Source: RUG11198 sp964600615
GTDB taxonomy: Bacteria > Bacillota_I > Bacilli_A > RF39 > UBA660
Reading direction: 5' to 3'
DNA: 32,802 bases
NCBI GenBank assembly: GCA_964600615.1
Contig: CAZRJK010000016.1
Coordinates: 1 to 32,802 of the forward strand
Shown here: one piece after another, positions 23,263 through 31,660 of the stretch
How positions within the stretch are numbered: position 1 is the first letter of the stretch
Layout: each line of letters opens with the position of its first letter
The notes under the pieces: generated by a model
Told to the model about the DNA's origin: nothing
What the model saw: only the letters and a program-made list of their open reading frames with translations
Database searches by the model: none
Program-made: the position numbers and the translations under genes

Positions 23263-25452
23263 ATGAGTTATATAAAAGGAACATATGTAAAAAACATTTA
23301 TAAAAATGAAGAAAACAATTACTTAGTAGGAGTATTAAGAATAAAAGAAACTGACCTAGACATAATCCAATCCACAATCTATTTTACTGGTAATTTCTAT
23401 GATTTAAGAGAAAAAAGCAATTATACAATGCACGGAGAACTAATTAATCACCAAAAATATGGTATTCAATTTAACGTAATAACATATGAAATATTAATAC
23501 CAACTAAAAAAGAAGAGTTAATAGAATTCTTATCAAGTGATCTATTCCCAATAGGAATTAAAACTGCTACTAAAATAGTAGATAGATTTGGCGAAGAAAC
23601 ATTAAATGTAATAAAAGATAATCCTGATAGCCTTCAATTAATTCCCAAACTACCCAAATCAAGAATAGATAAAATACATAATGTTCTTTCAAATTATCAA
23701 AACACCAGCCAAATAGTAATGGATTTAACGTCCTTGGGTTTTTCTACACAAAAATCCTTATCAATAGTAAATAAATATAAAGGCAAAACTATGGATATAA
23801 TAAATGATAATATCTATAATTTAATAGAAGATATGGATTTTAATTTTAAAGATATTGATTTAATAGCCCTAAATACCGGAATAGATGAATTAGATGATAG
23901 AAGATTACAAGCCCTAATTATATATTTAATGAATGATTTAACATTTAATTCAGGAAATACTTACCTAGAATATGAAGAAATATATCAGGGGATAATAGAA
24001 TATAATAAAAACATTGATAACGAAATATTAGAATATAATATATCTAAACTAAATCAAATAAATAAAATAATAATAGAAGACAAAAGATACTATCTAAAAG
24101 AATTTTATGAAGCTGAACACTATATAGCAGATAAACTATGTTTTCTAAATGATTTAGAAAGAAGCAAATTACCTAATATCAAGAAAAAAATAGAAAACTT
24201 AGAAGAAAAAAATAATATAAACTATGATGACATCCAAGAAAACGCAATTATTAGTGCCATAAACAATAATCTAACAATCATAACAGGAGGACCAGGTACC
24301 GGTAAAACTACTATTATAAAAGCTATAGTAGATCTACTAAAAGAAGTATTAAAAGCAAAAAACGAAGAAATAGCTTTATTAGCACCCACTGGAAGAGCCG
24401 CAAAAAAACTAAATGAAACAACTAACCTAAAAGCTCAAACAATTCATAAATATCTAAATTGGGATAAAGAAAAAAACAAATTTCTAGTAAACGAATACAA
24501 TCCCAATAAAGAAAAATATATAATAGTAGATGAAGTGAGTATGCTAGATACAATAGTTACTTATTCATTATTAAAAGGAATAAAAAGAAATGTAAAACTA
24601 ATATTAGTAGGTGATTATTACCAATTACCAAGTATAGCACAAGGACAAATATTAAAAGATCTAATCGACTCAGAATTAATAGATGTAATAAAATTAGAAT
24701 ATCTATATCGTCAAAATGAAGAATCATATATACCAATATTAGCAGGAGAAATAAAAGATAAAGATATAAGTGAATCATTCTTAATGAAAAAAGATGATTA
24801 TAATTTTATTCCTTGCGATAATACTGAAGTAATACCAACTATAGAATATATTGTAGAAAAAGCCATAAAAAAAGGTTATACTGAAAAAGAAATTCAAATT
24901 TTAGCACCTATCTATAAAAGTATAAATGGGATAGATAATTTAAATAAAAGCTTACAAAGAATATTTAATCCCCCATCTAAAAACAAAGAAGAATTACAAT
25001 TAACAGACGTAATCTATAGAAAAAATGATAAAGTATTACAATTAGTAAATGATACGGAAGTAGGATTATCCAATGGCGATATAGGCTATATAGAAAATAT
25101 CATACCAAGTAAAAGCTCCGAAAGCAAAAAAAATGAAATAATCGTAAATTATGATGGCAATTATGTAACATATACCCCAGATAAATTTATTAATATAAGA
25201 CATGGCTACGCCATAAGTATTCATAAAGCCCAAGGAAGTGAATTTCCTATGGTAATAATGCCAATAGTAAATAACTATAATAGAATGCTTTATAACAAAT
25301 TAATATATACAGCAGTAACAAGAGCCAAAAAATCATTAATACTATTAGGAGATAGAAAATGCTTTATAAATGGTGTAAAAAACGATTATATCGATAATAG
25401 AAAAACTACATTAAAAGAAATTATCATAAACAAGTATAATTATCATAAATAA
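23263..25452 (+). CDS. recD2: RecD-like ATP-dependent DNA helicase RecD2
   Basis: Protein of 729 residues (usual 720-800), GGTGGTGAG before the ATG. RecD2 is a 5'-to-3' superfamily 1B helicase acting in repair and replication without RecBC. The N-terminal region (about residues 1-330) has the OB and helix-hairpin-helix parts, e.g. DLFPIGIKTATKIVDRFGEE. The motor has Walker A GGPGTGKTT (342-350), APTGRAAKKL (motif Ia), IIVDEVSMLD (Walker B, about 425-434) and LVGDYYQLPSIAQGQ (motif III). The C-terminal HGYAISIHKAQGSEF (about 647-661) and YTAVTRAKKSLILLGD close motifs V and VI. It is transcribed alone. Confidence 0.97.
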   Translation: MSYIKGTYVKNIYKNEENNYLVGVLRIKETDLDIIQSTIYFTGNFYDLREKSNYTMHGELINHQKYGIQFNVITYEILIPTKKEELIEFLSSDLFPIGIKTATKIVDRFGEETLNVIKDNPDSLQLIPKLPKSRIDKIHNVLSNYQNTSQIVMDLTSLGFSTQKSLSIVNKYKGKTMDIINDNIYNLIEDMDFNFKDIDLIALNTGIDELDDRRLQALIIYLMNDLTFNSGNTYLEYEEIYQGIIEYNKNIDNEILEYNISKLNQINKIIIEDKRYYLKEFYEAEHYIADKLCFLNDLERSKLPNIKKKIENLEEKNNINYDDIQENAIISAINNNLTIITGGPGTGKTTIIKAIVDLLKEVLKAKNEEIALLAPTGRAAKKLNETTNLKAQTIHKYLNWDKEKNKFLVNEYNPNKEKYIIVDEVSMLDTIVTYSLLKGIKRNVKLILVGDYYQLPSIAQGQILKDLIDSELIDVIKLEYLYRQNEESYIPILAGEIKDKDISESFLMKKDDYNFIPCDNTEVIPTIEYIVEKAIKKGYTEKEIQILAPIYKSINGIDNLNKSLQRIFNPPSKNKEELQLTDVIYRKNDKVLQLVNDTEVGLSNGDIGYIENIIPSKSSESKKNEIIVNYDGNYVTYTPDKFINIRHGYAISIHKAQGSEFPMVIMPIVNNYNRMLYNKLIYTAVTRAKKSLILLGDRKCFINGVKNDYIDNRKTTLKEIIINKYNYHK

Positions 25453-25463
25453 GCAAATAATAG

Positions 25464-25488
25464 TATTGATACTAAAAAAGTATCAATA
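25464..25488 (+). repeat. Inverted repeat after recD2
   Basis: A perfect 10-bp stem TATTGATACT/AGTATCAATA (25464-25473 with 25479-25488) with an A5 loop. It sits 11 nt after recD2 like a terminator but lacks a T tail. It lies just before the ribosome binding site of the next small gene and could be an mRNA stabiliser or weak terminator. Confidence 0.6.
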
Positions 25489-25514
25489 TCATATATTCTA
25501 AAGGAGTGGTTACA

Positions 25515-25667
25515 ATGAGAATAAAAAGTAGTATGGCATTAGTAGCAATGGGTATAGGTGGTACACTAATATATCAAAATATTAGAAATGGTAACATGAA
25601 AAGAATGATGAATAAAGTAAAAATAGAAACCAAAAAAACAATGGAAGATTTAGAAGATATGATGTAA
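25515..25667 (+). CDS. Small protein, DUF3918/YtxH-like
   Basis: A 50-residue protein, with AAGGAG 9 nt before the ATG. The N-terminus MRIKSSMALVAMGIGGTLIYQ is a Gly-rich hydrophobic segment. A Met/Lys-rich amphipathic helix follows (NMKRMMNKVKIETKKTMEDL). The layout resembles the tiny DUF3918 or YtxH-type membrane-associated proteins of Bacillota, of unknown function. It is followed at once by a strong terminator, which supports a real gene. It lies between recD2 and scpA. Confidence 0.7.
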   Translation: MRIKSSMALVAMGIGGTLIYQNIRNGNMKRMMNKVKIETKKTMEDLEDMM

Positions 25668-25672
25668 AATAA

Positions 25673-25708
25673 AAGATAGATAATCATAAGATTAATCTAT
25701 CTTTTTTT
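25673..25708 (+). terminator. Terminator of the 50-residue gene
   Basis: AAGATAGAT/ATCTATCTT (25673-25681 with 25695-25703), with an inner AATC/GATT pairing, followed by T residues. Confidence 0.88.
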
Positions 25709-25717
25709 CATTTAATA

Positions 25718-25726
25718 TGCTATACT
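25718..25726 (+). promoter_or_regulatory. Extended -10 promoter of the scpA operon
   Basis: TGCTATACT, 22 nt before the scpA ATG; probably drives scpA-scpB-pdp-trmB, whose genes are 8-10 nt apart. Confidence 0.65.
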
Positions 25727-25748
25727 TATTAGTATAAGGAGTGTTAAA

Positions 25749-26471
25749 ATGGATTACAATATTAAAATAAATGAATTTGAAGGGCCACTAGATTTGTTAC
25801 TACATTTAATAAAAGAATCCAATATTGATATATATGATATTTCCATAGAAGAAATAACTAAACAATATCTAGATTATTTAAATAGTATGAAAAAACTAGA
25901 TATAGAAATAGCTTCAAGTTATTTAGTAATGGCTTCTGAATTAATGCTTATAAAATCAAAATCACTCCTACCAAATAATAAAGATGAAGAAGAAATAGAA
26001 GAAGAAGAATTAAACAAAGAAGCATTAATAAATAAATTAATAGAATATCAAAAATATAAAGAATTAACCAAAAACTTTAAAGATTTAGAATTAGAAAGAA
26101 AAAATATTTATACCAAAGCACCAACCAAAATAACAAATATAACAAACGAAAAATATATAAACAACAGTGATATAACAATAGACGATCTACTAGATGCTTT
26201 TTCTAAATTTTTAGAAAGAAAAGATAAAGAAAGACCAATAAACACTAAAATCACTAATAAAGAATATAGTGTTAATAAAAGAAAAAATGATATAAAGAAA
26301 ATACTAAAAGAAAAGAAAAAAGCAGAATTTAAAGAATTATTTGATAATTATAACAAAAGCTATATAATAGTAACATTCTTATCAATACTAGAATTAGCTA
26401 AAGAAAATACAATCAACATAATTCAAAAAGATAATTTTGATAATATATATATAGAACTAAAAGATATGTAG
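25749..26471 (+). CDS. scpA: Segregation and condensation protein A, ScpA
   Basis: Protein of 240 residues (B. subtilis 251), AAGGAG upstream. ScpA is the kleisin that bridges the two Smc heads with ScpB in the bacterial condensin. The N-terminal kleisin motif is clear: FEGPLDLLLHLIKESNIDIYD (about residues 9-29; shown only in part by EGPLDLLL as the diagnostic core). DISIEEITKQYLDYL and ASELMLIKSKSLLP follow. The middle is acidic (DEEEIEEEEL). The C-terminal winged helix has IVTFLSILELAKENTINI (about 207-224). scpB follows 8 nt later. smc is not in the window. Confidence 0.97.
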   Translation: MDYNIKINEFEGPLDLLLHLIKESNIDIYDISIEEITKQYLDYLNSMKKLDIEIASSYLVMASELMLIKSKSLLPNNKDEEEIEEEELNKEALINKLIEYQKYKELTKNFKDLELERKNIYTKAPTKITNITNEKYINNSDITIDDLLDAFSKFLERKDKERPINTKITNKEYSVNKRKNDIKKILKEKKKAEFKELFDNYNKSYIIVTFLSILELAKENTINIIQKDNFDNIYIELKDM

Positions 26472-26479
26472 GTGATTGC

Positions 26480-27031
26480 ATGGAAGGAATACTAGAAGGA
26501 TTATTATTTGTAACAGGAGATGAAGGGTTAACTTTAAAAGATATAACCGAAATACTAGAAATAGATGATAACAAAGCTAAAGAATTGATAGATAAATTAA
26601 AAAACAATTATGAAAAAGAAAATAGAGGATTAAGAATAAACTATTTAGGTAATACATATAAATTAACAACCAAAGAAGAACATAAAAAATATTATGAAAA
26701 ATTACTAACAAATGAAACAACAAGAACATTATCACAAGCAGCATTAGAAGTACTAGCTATAATAGCCTATAACGAACCAGTAACAAGATCAGTAATAGAT
26801 GAAATGCGAGGAGTAGAATCAATTTATGTAATGCGTAATTTATTAGCAAAAGGCCTAATAAAAGAAGCAGGAAGAAGTGATACTCCTGGACATCCAATAT
26901 TATATAAAACAACAGATGATTTCCTTGATTATTTTGGCTTATCTTCCAAAAAAGATTTACCTAAAATAGAAGAATTAGTAATAGAAGATGAAGAAAAAGA
27001 TTTATTTAAATCAAGTTATAAAGAAGAATAG
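26480..27031 (+). CDS. scpB: Segregation and condensation protein B, ScpB
   Basis: Protein of 183 residues (usual 180-200), AGGTGAT before the ATG. ScpB dimers bind the middle of ScpA and regulate Smc ATPase. Two winged-helix domains are visible: LEGLLFVTGDEGLTLKDITEI (the first; core GLLFVTGDEGL, about residues 5-15) and TLSQAALEVLAIIAYNEPVT (about 77-96). RGVESIYVMRNLLAKGLIKE and the diagnostic GRSDTPGHPILYKTT near 131-146 follow. The acidic, lysine-rich tail (VIEDEEKDLF) is disordered. It sits between scpA and pdp. Confidence 0.97.
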   Translation: MEGILEGLLFVTGDEGLTLKDITEILEIDDNKAKELIDKLKNNYEKENRGLRINYLGNTYKLTTKEEHKKYYEKLLTNETTRTLSQAALEVLAIIAYNEPVTRSVIDEMRGVESIYVMRNLLAKGLIKEAGRSDTPGHPILYKTTDDFLDYFGLSSKKDLPKIEELVIEDEEKDLFKSSYKEE

Positions 27032-27040
27032 AGGGATTTT

Positions 27041-28312
27041 ATGAATATAGTAGAATTAATTAATAAAAAAAGGCAAGGATTAATATTAAGTGATAAAGAA
27101 ATAAAATATATAATAGAAGAATACATGAAAGATAATATTGAAGATTATCAAATGAGTAGTCTACTTATGGCGATTGCAACTAAAGGAATGACTGATAACG
27201 AAATATTCTCTTTAACTAAACATATGCTAAATAGTGGAGATAAATTAAACTTATCAAAGTTTAAAAATGTCGTAGATAAACATTCAACTGGCGGAGTAGG
27301 AGATAAAACAACCTTAATAGTTGCTCCTATCGTAGCATCCTGTGGTATTAATATAGCCAAAATGAGTGGTAAAGGATTAGGTCATACTGGAGGTACAATA
27401 GATAAACTAGGCTCAATTCCTAACATGAAAGTAGATTTAACTGAAGAAGAATTGTTAAAACAAATAAAAGAAATAGGAATGGCAATAGTAAGTCAAACTA
27501 ATAACCTAGTACCAGCTGATAAAAAAATTTATGCCCTAAGAGATGTAACAGGAACAGTAGAATCAATTGCCCTAATAGCATCATCAATCATGAGCAAAAA
27601 AATAGCAAGTGGCGCTAAAAAATTAGTAATAGATATAAAAGTTGGTAATGGAGCTCTAATAAAAACAATTGAAGATGCTACCAAATTAGCTAAATTAATG
27701 ATTAGAATAGGAGAAAAGAATGATATAAAAGTAATATGCATACTATCTAATATGAATATTCCTTTAGGAAATAATATTGGTAATGCTCTAGAAATAAAAG
27801 AAACAATAGAAGTACTAAGAGATAAAAAAGAAGGAAATCTAAGAGAATTATGCATCGAAATATCAAGTTACATGGTAAGCATAGGATTAGATATTAATTA
27901 CAGAGAAGCCAAAGAAAAAGTAATAGAAAATTTAGATAATGGATTAGCTTATGAAAAATTCTTAGAATTTATTGAACATCAACATGGAGATATTACTAAA
28001 TTACCAGAATCAAACAAAAAATATGAAATAAAAAGTCCTAAAGAAGGATATTTAAATAATATAAATGCCTTAGAATTAGGAAAATTATCTATGGAATTAG
28101 GAGCAGGAAGAGAAAAATTAGATGATAAATTAGATTATGGAGCTGGAATAGTAATTAATAAAAATATAGGAGATTATATAAAAAGAGGAGAAGTATTAAT
28201 GACTTTATATACCAATAAAAGTATTAAAGCCTCTATTATGAATACTCCAATATTTACCATAAATAAAACTAAAAAAGAAAAAGAGGAATTAATATATAAA
28301 ATAATAAAGTAG
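27041..28312 (+). CDS. pdp: Pyrimidine-nucleoside phosphorylase, Pdp
   Basis: Protein of 423 residues (B. subtilis Pdp 433). It phosphorolyses uridine and thymidine to free base and (deoxy)ribose-1-phosphate. Family signatures: VDKHSTGGVGDKTTLIVAPI (about residues 83-102), the phosphate-binding region. KMSGKGLGHTGGTIDKLGSI (about 111-130) follows, with Lys in place of the usual Arg in the PROSITE-type motif. VPADKKIYALRDVTGTVESI is next, then GAKKLVIDIKVGNGALIK for the base-binding site. GAGREKLDDKLDYGAGI is in the C-terminal domain. AGAGGGA lies before the ATG. With DeoD at 6966-7700, this cell can salvage both nucleoside classes. Confidence 0.96.
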   Translation: MNIVELINKKRQGLILSDKEIKYIIEEYMKDNIEDYQMSSLLMAIATKGMTDNEIFSLTKHMLNSGDKLNLSKFKNVVDKHSTGGVGDKTTLIVAPIVASCGINIAKMSGKGLGHTGGTIDKLGSIPNMKVDLTEEELLKQIKEIGMAIVSQTNNLVPADKKIYALRDVTGTVESIALIASSIMSKKIASGAKKLVIDIKVGNGALIKTIEDATKLAKLMIRIGEKNDIKVICILSNMNIPLGNNIGNALEIKETIEVLRDKKEGNLRELCIEISSYMVSIGLDINYREAKEKVIENLDNGLAYEKFLEFIEHQHGDITKLPESNKKYEIKSPKEGYLNNINALELGKLSMELGAGREKLDDKLDYGAGIVINKNIGDYIKRGEVLMTLYTNKSIKASIMNTPIFTINKTKKEKEELIYKIIK

Positions 28313-28322
28313 AAGTGATAGC

Positions 28323-28964
28323 GTGAGATTAAAAAATGTAAAAGGTGCTAATGAAATAATAATAAAAGGAAAATATTATATACCAAACCCTGAAGATAAT
28401 ATAAATAACTGGCACAAAATATTTAGTAATAATAATCCTATAAATATAGAAATAGGTATAGGTAAAGGAGACTTTATTATAGAAAATGCTCTAAAATATC
28501 CAAACATAAATTTTATAGGAATAGAAAAATACGACAGCGTAATTGTAAGAGCAATTCAAAAATCAAATGAATTAGAATTAAATAATTTAAAAATAATAAG
28601 AATGGATGCCATAAATTTAGCCAATATCTTTAACAAAGAAATAGATACCATCTATTTAAATTTCTCTGATCCATGGCCAAAAGATAGACACGCAAAAAGA
28701 AGATTAACAAGTCCAATATTTTTAAATATTTATGATAAAGTATTTAAAAATGATAATAAAATTATCATGAAAACAGATAATATTAACTTATTTAATTATT
28801 CAATAGAAACTTTAAAAAAACACGGATATAAAATAACATATCAAACAAATGATTTACATAAAGAAAATACAATAGATAACATAATGACAGAATATGAAAA
28901 AAAATTTACCAAAAAAGGAATAAGAATTAATAAACTAATCGCGATAAAACAAGTACTAAAATAG
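28323..28964 (+). CDS. trmB: tRNA (guanine-N7)-methyltransferase, TrmB
   Basis: Protein of 213 residues, GTG start at 28323 with AGAAGTGAT upstream; the family begins MRxR or MRLKN at this point. TrmB places m7G at position 46 of tRNAs using S-adenosylmethionine. The SAM-binding loop is IEIGIGKGDFI (about residues 41-51), followed by NFIGIEKYDSV. IYLNFSDPWPKDRHAKRRL (about 111-129) carries the conserved DPWPK(x)HxKRR motif. KTDNINLFNYS and TEYEKKF (about 190) complete the signature. It is the last gene of the scp-pdp-trmB run. No clear terminator follows, only T and A tracts. Confidence 0.97.
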   Translation: MRLKNVKGANEIIIKGKYYIPNPEDNINNWHKIFSNNNPINIEIGIGKGDFIIENALKYPNINFIGIEKYDSVIVRAIQKSNELELNNLKIIRMDAINLANIFNKEIDTIYLNFSDPWPKDRHAKRRLTSPIFLNIYDKVFKNDNKIIMKTDNINLFNYSIETLKKHGYKITYQTNDLHKENTIDNIMTEYEKKFTKKGIRINKLIAIKQVLK

Positions 28965-29011
28965 TATTTGTTTTATTTTTTTAAATTTTTTTAAAAAAAA
29001 GCAGGAGTTTA

Positions 29012-29045
29012 TATAATAAATGTCTAATAATAATATTAGAGGAGG
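29012..29045 (+). promoter_or_regulatory. Promoter -10 and leader hairpin of the bacteriocin exporter
   Basis: TATAAT (29012-29017) is followed by a perfect inverted repeat TCTAATA/TATTAGA (29023-29029 with 29034-29040) directly abutting the GGAGG ribosome binding site (29041-29045). The repeat could be an operator or an RNA hairpin; -35 is poor. Confidence 0.5.
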
Positions 29046-29051
29046 TAAAAG

Positions 29052-31136
29052 ATGCAAAAAAAATTAATAGTTAAACAAGATGGATTTAAAGAATGTGGAG
29101 CAGCCTGTCTACTATCAATTATTAGATATTATCAAGGAAATATACCTATAAATAAATTAATAGAATTAACTCGTACCAATAAAGAAGGAACTACTTTTTA
29201 TAATTTAAAAAACACAGCAGAAAAAATAGGATTAGAAACCAAAGCATTTAAAATAGAAAATAAAGATATATTATTATTCAATCAAATAAAAAAGCCCTCT
29301 ATATGTCAAATAATAAAGAATAATTATACTCACTTTATCGTAATATATAAAATAGAAAAAGAAAAAGTTATAGTAATGGATCCCGCCTCTGGTTTCAAAA
29401 GAATTAAGATAGAAGAATTCAAACAAATATGGACAGGCAATATATTAATATTTTCTAAAAAAAGTGATATACCATACATAAAAGAAGATAAATATCTAAA
29501 TAAAATAATAAAAGAAACAATAATAAAAAATAAAAGCATTGTTTTAAATATCACTATAATATCTATAATATTTACAATATTATCTTGCTTTTATACAATG
29601 TATTTTCAACTAATAATAGATAATATAATATATAATACTCCTAACAAATTAACAATAATAACAATAATATTCGGATTAATACTAATAATAAGACTAATAA
29701 CCAATTATACTAGAAACACTTTACTAATATATATAAACGAAAAAATAGATTGTAATATATTCATAAATTCTTTCAAAAAAGTTCTTTTACTTCCTTATAG
29801 TTATTATAAAAATAAAACAACAGGAGAAATAATATCTAGAATAAATGATTTAACTTATATAAGAAACATCTTAAGCAAAATAATTCTCACTGTATTCCTA
29901 GATTTAATTTTATCCTTAGTATGCGGTATTATATTATTATTTATAAATAAAACCATGTTTATTTTACTAATAATAACTATCTTGATTTATATATTATTAT
30001 TTTATCTATTTAAACCAATATTAAAAAAATATACCAATATAAATCAAGAGAACAATGCCTTAATTAATAGCAATATGATTGAATTAATTAATGGTTTTGA
30101 AACAATCAAAAATTTAAATATTGAAAAGATTATGAATAACAAAATAGACTCATTATATGCTGATAGTATAAATATGAATACTAAATATGAACACATAATC
30201 AACCTAGAAATATTCATAAAAGACTTAATAACTTATATAAATATCCTAATAATAGAATTTATTGGCTTTAATTTAGTAAGAAAAAACCTCCTTACTATTG
30301 GTAGTTTAATAACATATACTACACTAATAGCATACTTTATTGAACCAATAAGAAATATTATTGATTTAAACAAAGAATATTATTATGCCCTAAATGCTTT
30401 AAAAAGAGCAAATAACTTATTTGATATTGAATCAACAGACTTAATAACAAAAACAAATTATTCCATAAAAGGAAATATTAAAATTAAAAATTTATCTTAC
30501 AGCTATAATGATTACACAAACGTATTAGATAATATTAGCATAAACATAAAGAAAGGAGAAAAAATATTGCTTTTAGGTAATTCTGGTAGTGGAAAAAGTA
30601 CAATCTTTAAAATATTATCAAAATACTACACTCCTAAAAGAAATACAATCTATTTAGATAATACTGATATAAATGATATATCTATAACCAACATAAAAAA
30701 TAACATAACAATGATATCACAAGAAGAAATAATATTAAATGATACAATCAAGAACAATATAATAATAAATAGAAAAATAAAAGATAAAGATTTTCAAAAC
30801 ATATGCAAAATAACATGTATAGATAAAATAGTAAAGAATATGTTTCTAGGATACAATACTAAATTAGAAGAAAATGGACAAAATATTTCAGGGGGACAAA
30901 GGCAAAGAATTATATTAGCAAGATCATTATTAAAACCCGCTAATATCATTCTAATAGATGAAGGATTAAATGCCATAGATATAAATTTAGAAAGAATTAT
31001 AATAAAAAATATATTCAAATATTTTAAAAACAAAACAATTATTATCATATCACATAGAACAGAAAACATAGATCTATACGATAGGGTAATAAAATTAGAA
31101 AAAGGAAAAATAAAAGAAGATATCAAATATGCTTAA
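29052..31136 (+). CDS. Peptidase-containing ABC exporter (C39 protease) for double-glycine peptides
   Basis: Protein of 694 residues (usual 700-720). It cuts the double-glycine leader from peptides and exports them. The N-terminal C39 peptidase domain (about 1-130) has oxyanion Gln9 and catalytic Cys15 in KQDGFKECGAACLL, His94 in YTHFIVIY and Asp110 in MDPASGF. Membrane segments follow (about residues 160-440, six expected). The ATPase has Walker A GNSGSGKS (509-516), signature SGGQRQR (613-619), Walker B IILIDEG (about 632-638; Asp636-Glu637) and the H-loop His668 in SHRTEN. The Walker B tail LIDEGLNAID departs from the usual LDEATSALD. The probable substrates are encoded at 31276 and 31432. 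No HlyD-type accessory gene is nearby. Confidence 0.96.
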   Translation: MQKKLIVKQDGFKECGAACLLSIIRYYQGNIPINKLIELTRTNKEGTTFYNLKNTAEKIGLETKAFKIENKDILLFNQIKKPSICQIIKNNYTHFIVIYKIEKEKVIVMDPASGFKRIKIEEFKQIWTGNILIFSKKSDIPYIKEDKYLNKIIKETIIKNKSIVLNITIISIIFTILSCFYTMYFQLIIDNIIYNTPNKLTIITIIFGLILIIRLITNYTRNTLLIYINEKIDCNIFINSFKKVLLLPYSYYKNKTTGEIISRINDLTYIRNILSKIILTVFLDLILSLVCGIILLFINKTMFILLIITILIYILLFYLFKPILKKYTNINQENNALINSNMIELINGFETIKNLNIEKIMNNKIDSLYADSINMNTKYEHIINLEIFIKDLITYINILIIEFIGFNLVRKNLLTIGSLITYTTLIAYFIEPIRNIIDLNKEYYYALNALKRANNLFDIESTDLITKTNYSIKGNIKIKNLSYSYNDYTNVLDNISINIKKGEKILLLGNSGSGKSTIFKILSKYYTPKRNTIYLDNTDINDISITNIKNNITMISQEEIILNDTIKNNIIINRKIKDKDFQNICKITCIDKIVKNMFLGYNTKLEENGQNISGGQRQRIILARSLLKPANIILIDEGLNAIDINLERIIIKNIFKYFKNKTIIIISHRTENIDLYDRVIKLEKGKIKEDIKYA

Positions 31137-31251
31137 ATGTTACATTATTTTAAATAAAAATATAAAAAATATATACATAATTTACTATTTACTATTAAAC
31201 CTCTTTATAATATTCATTATTTCATTATTCATACTACTCAAAATAATCTAA
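31129..31251 (+). CDS. 40-residue membrane peptide, possible immunity protein
   Basis: An open frame of 40 codons whose ATG overlaps the end of the exporter gene by 8 nt (ATGCTTAA), so translation would be coupled. The peptide is a basic N-terminus (MLKCYIILNKNIKN) followed by one long hydrophobic stretch (YIIYYLLLNLFIIFIISLFI, about residues 17-36) and a short KII tail. No independent ribosome binding site is clear. Small membrane proteins next to bacteriocin genes often give self-immunity, which is the natural guess. It could also be a truncated accessory protein or chance coding in AT-rich DNA. Confidence 0.45.
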   Translation: MLKCYIILNKNIKNIYIIYYLLLNLFIIFIISLFILLKII

Positions 31252-31275
31252 ATTTATATCTAAGAAAGGAGTAAA

Positions 31276-31416
31276 ATGACAGAATTAAGAAAAGAAGACT
31301 TATATAACATAGAAGGTGGCGCAGCCAGATGGGGAATATATGCTGCCCTTGGAGCATTAGCTACCTTTGTAGCCGGATTTGTTGATGGTTATGTACATTT
31401 AAAAAGATGCAATTAA
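31276..31416 (+). CDS. Double-glycine bacteriocin-like precursor peptide A
   Basis: A 46-residue peptide, AAAGGAG before the ATG. The leader MTELRKEDLYNIEGG (1-15) has the double-glycine form, with hydrophobic residues at Leu4, Leu9 and Ile12. Cleavage after Gly15 would release a 31-residue peptide starting AARWGIYAALGAL. It is hydrophobic and helix-forming, with a GxxxG motif (GFVDG), and ends HLKRCN with the only cysteine. Length and motif fit one half of a class IIb two-peptide bacteriocin. It lies 24 nt after the 40-residue peptide gene and 15 nt before a second precursor gene. Confidence 0.85.
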   Translation: MTELRKEDLYNIEGGAARWGIYAALGALATFVAGFVDGYVHLKRCN

Positions 31417-31431
31417 AGAAAGGAGAAGAAT

Positions 31432-31590
31432 ATGACGGAAATAAAACAAACAGAATTATACAATATAAATGGAGGAGCAATTAACTATACCATGCTAAAC
31501 GCTATAGCAAGAGCAGCCTCAACACTATATACAATAGGACAAGCTATAGGTTCAGCAGTAAGAAGAATGACTTCCAATAAATATTGTTAA
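31432..31590 (+). CDS. Double-glycine bacteriocin-like precursor peptide B
   Basis: A 52-residue peptide, AAAGGAG before the ATG. The leader MTEIKQTELYNINGG is clearly related to that of peptide A, so one protease would handle both. The predicted 37-residue mature peptide starts AINYTMLNAIARAASTLYTI, has a GxxxG motif (GQAIG), a basic patch (VRRMTSNK) and a single Cys as its last residue. It is cationic and amphipathic, as expected of the partner peptide of a class IIb bacteriocin. A strong terminator follows at once. Confidence 0.85.
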   Translation: MTEIKQTELYNINGGAINYTMLNAIARAASTLYTIGQAIGSAVRRMTSNKYC

Positions 31591-31591
31591 T

Positions 31592-31621
31592 AAAAAGCAC
31601 TCAAAAGAGTGCTTTTTTTTA
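31592..31621 (+). terminator. Terminator of the bacteriocin operon
   Basis: An 11-bp stem AAAAAGCACTC/GAGTGCTTTTT (31592-31602 with 31607-31617), AAAA loop and T tail. Confidence 0.92.
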
Positions 31622-31629
31622 TAATTTAA

Positions 31630-31638
31630 TGCTATAAT
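31630..31638 (+). promoter_or_regulatory. Extended -10 promoter of the 31661 gene
   Basis: TGCTATAAT, 22 nt before the ATG at 31661, which has AGGAGG at 31648-31653. No good -35. Confidence 0.7.
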
Positions 31639-31660
31639 TAAAAAAATAGGAGGAATAAAT

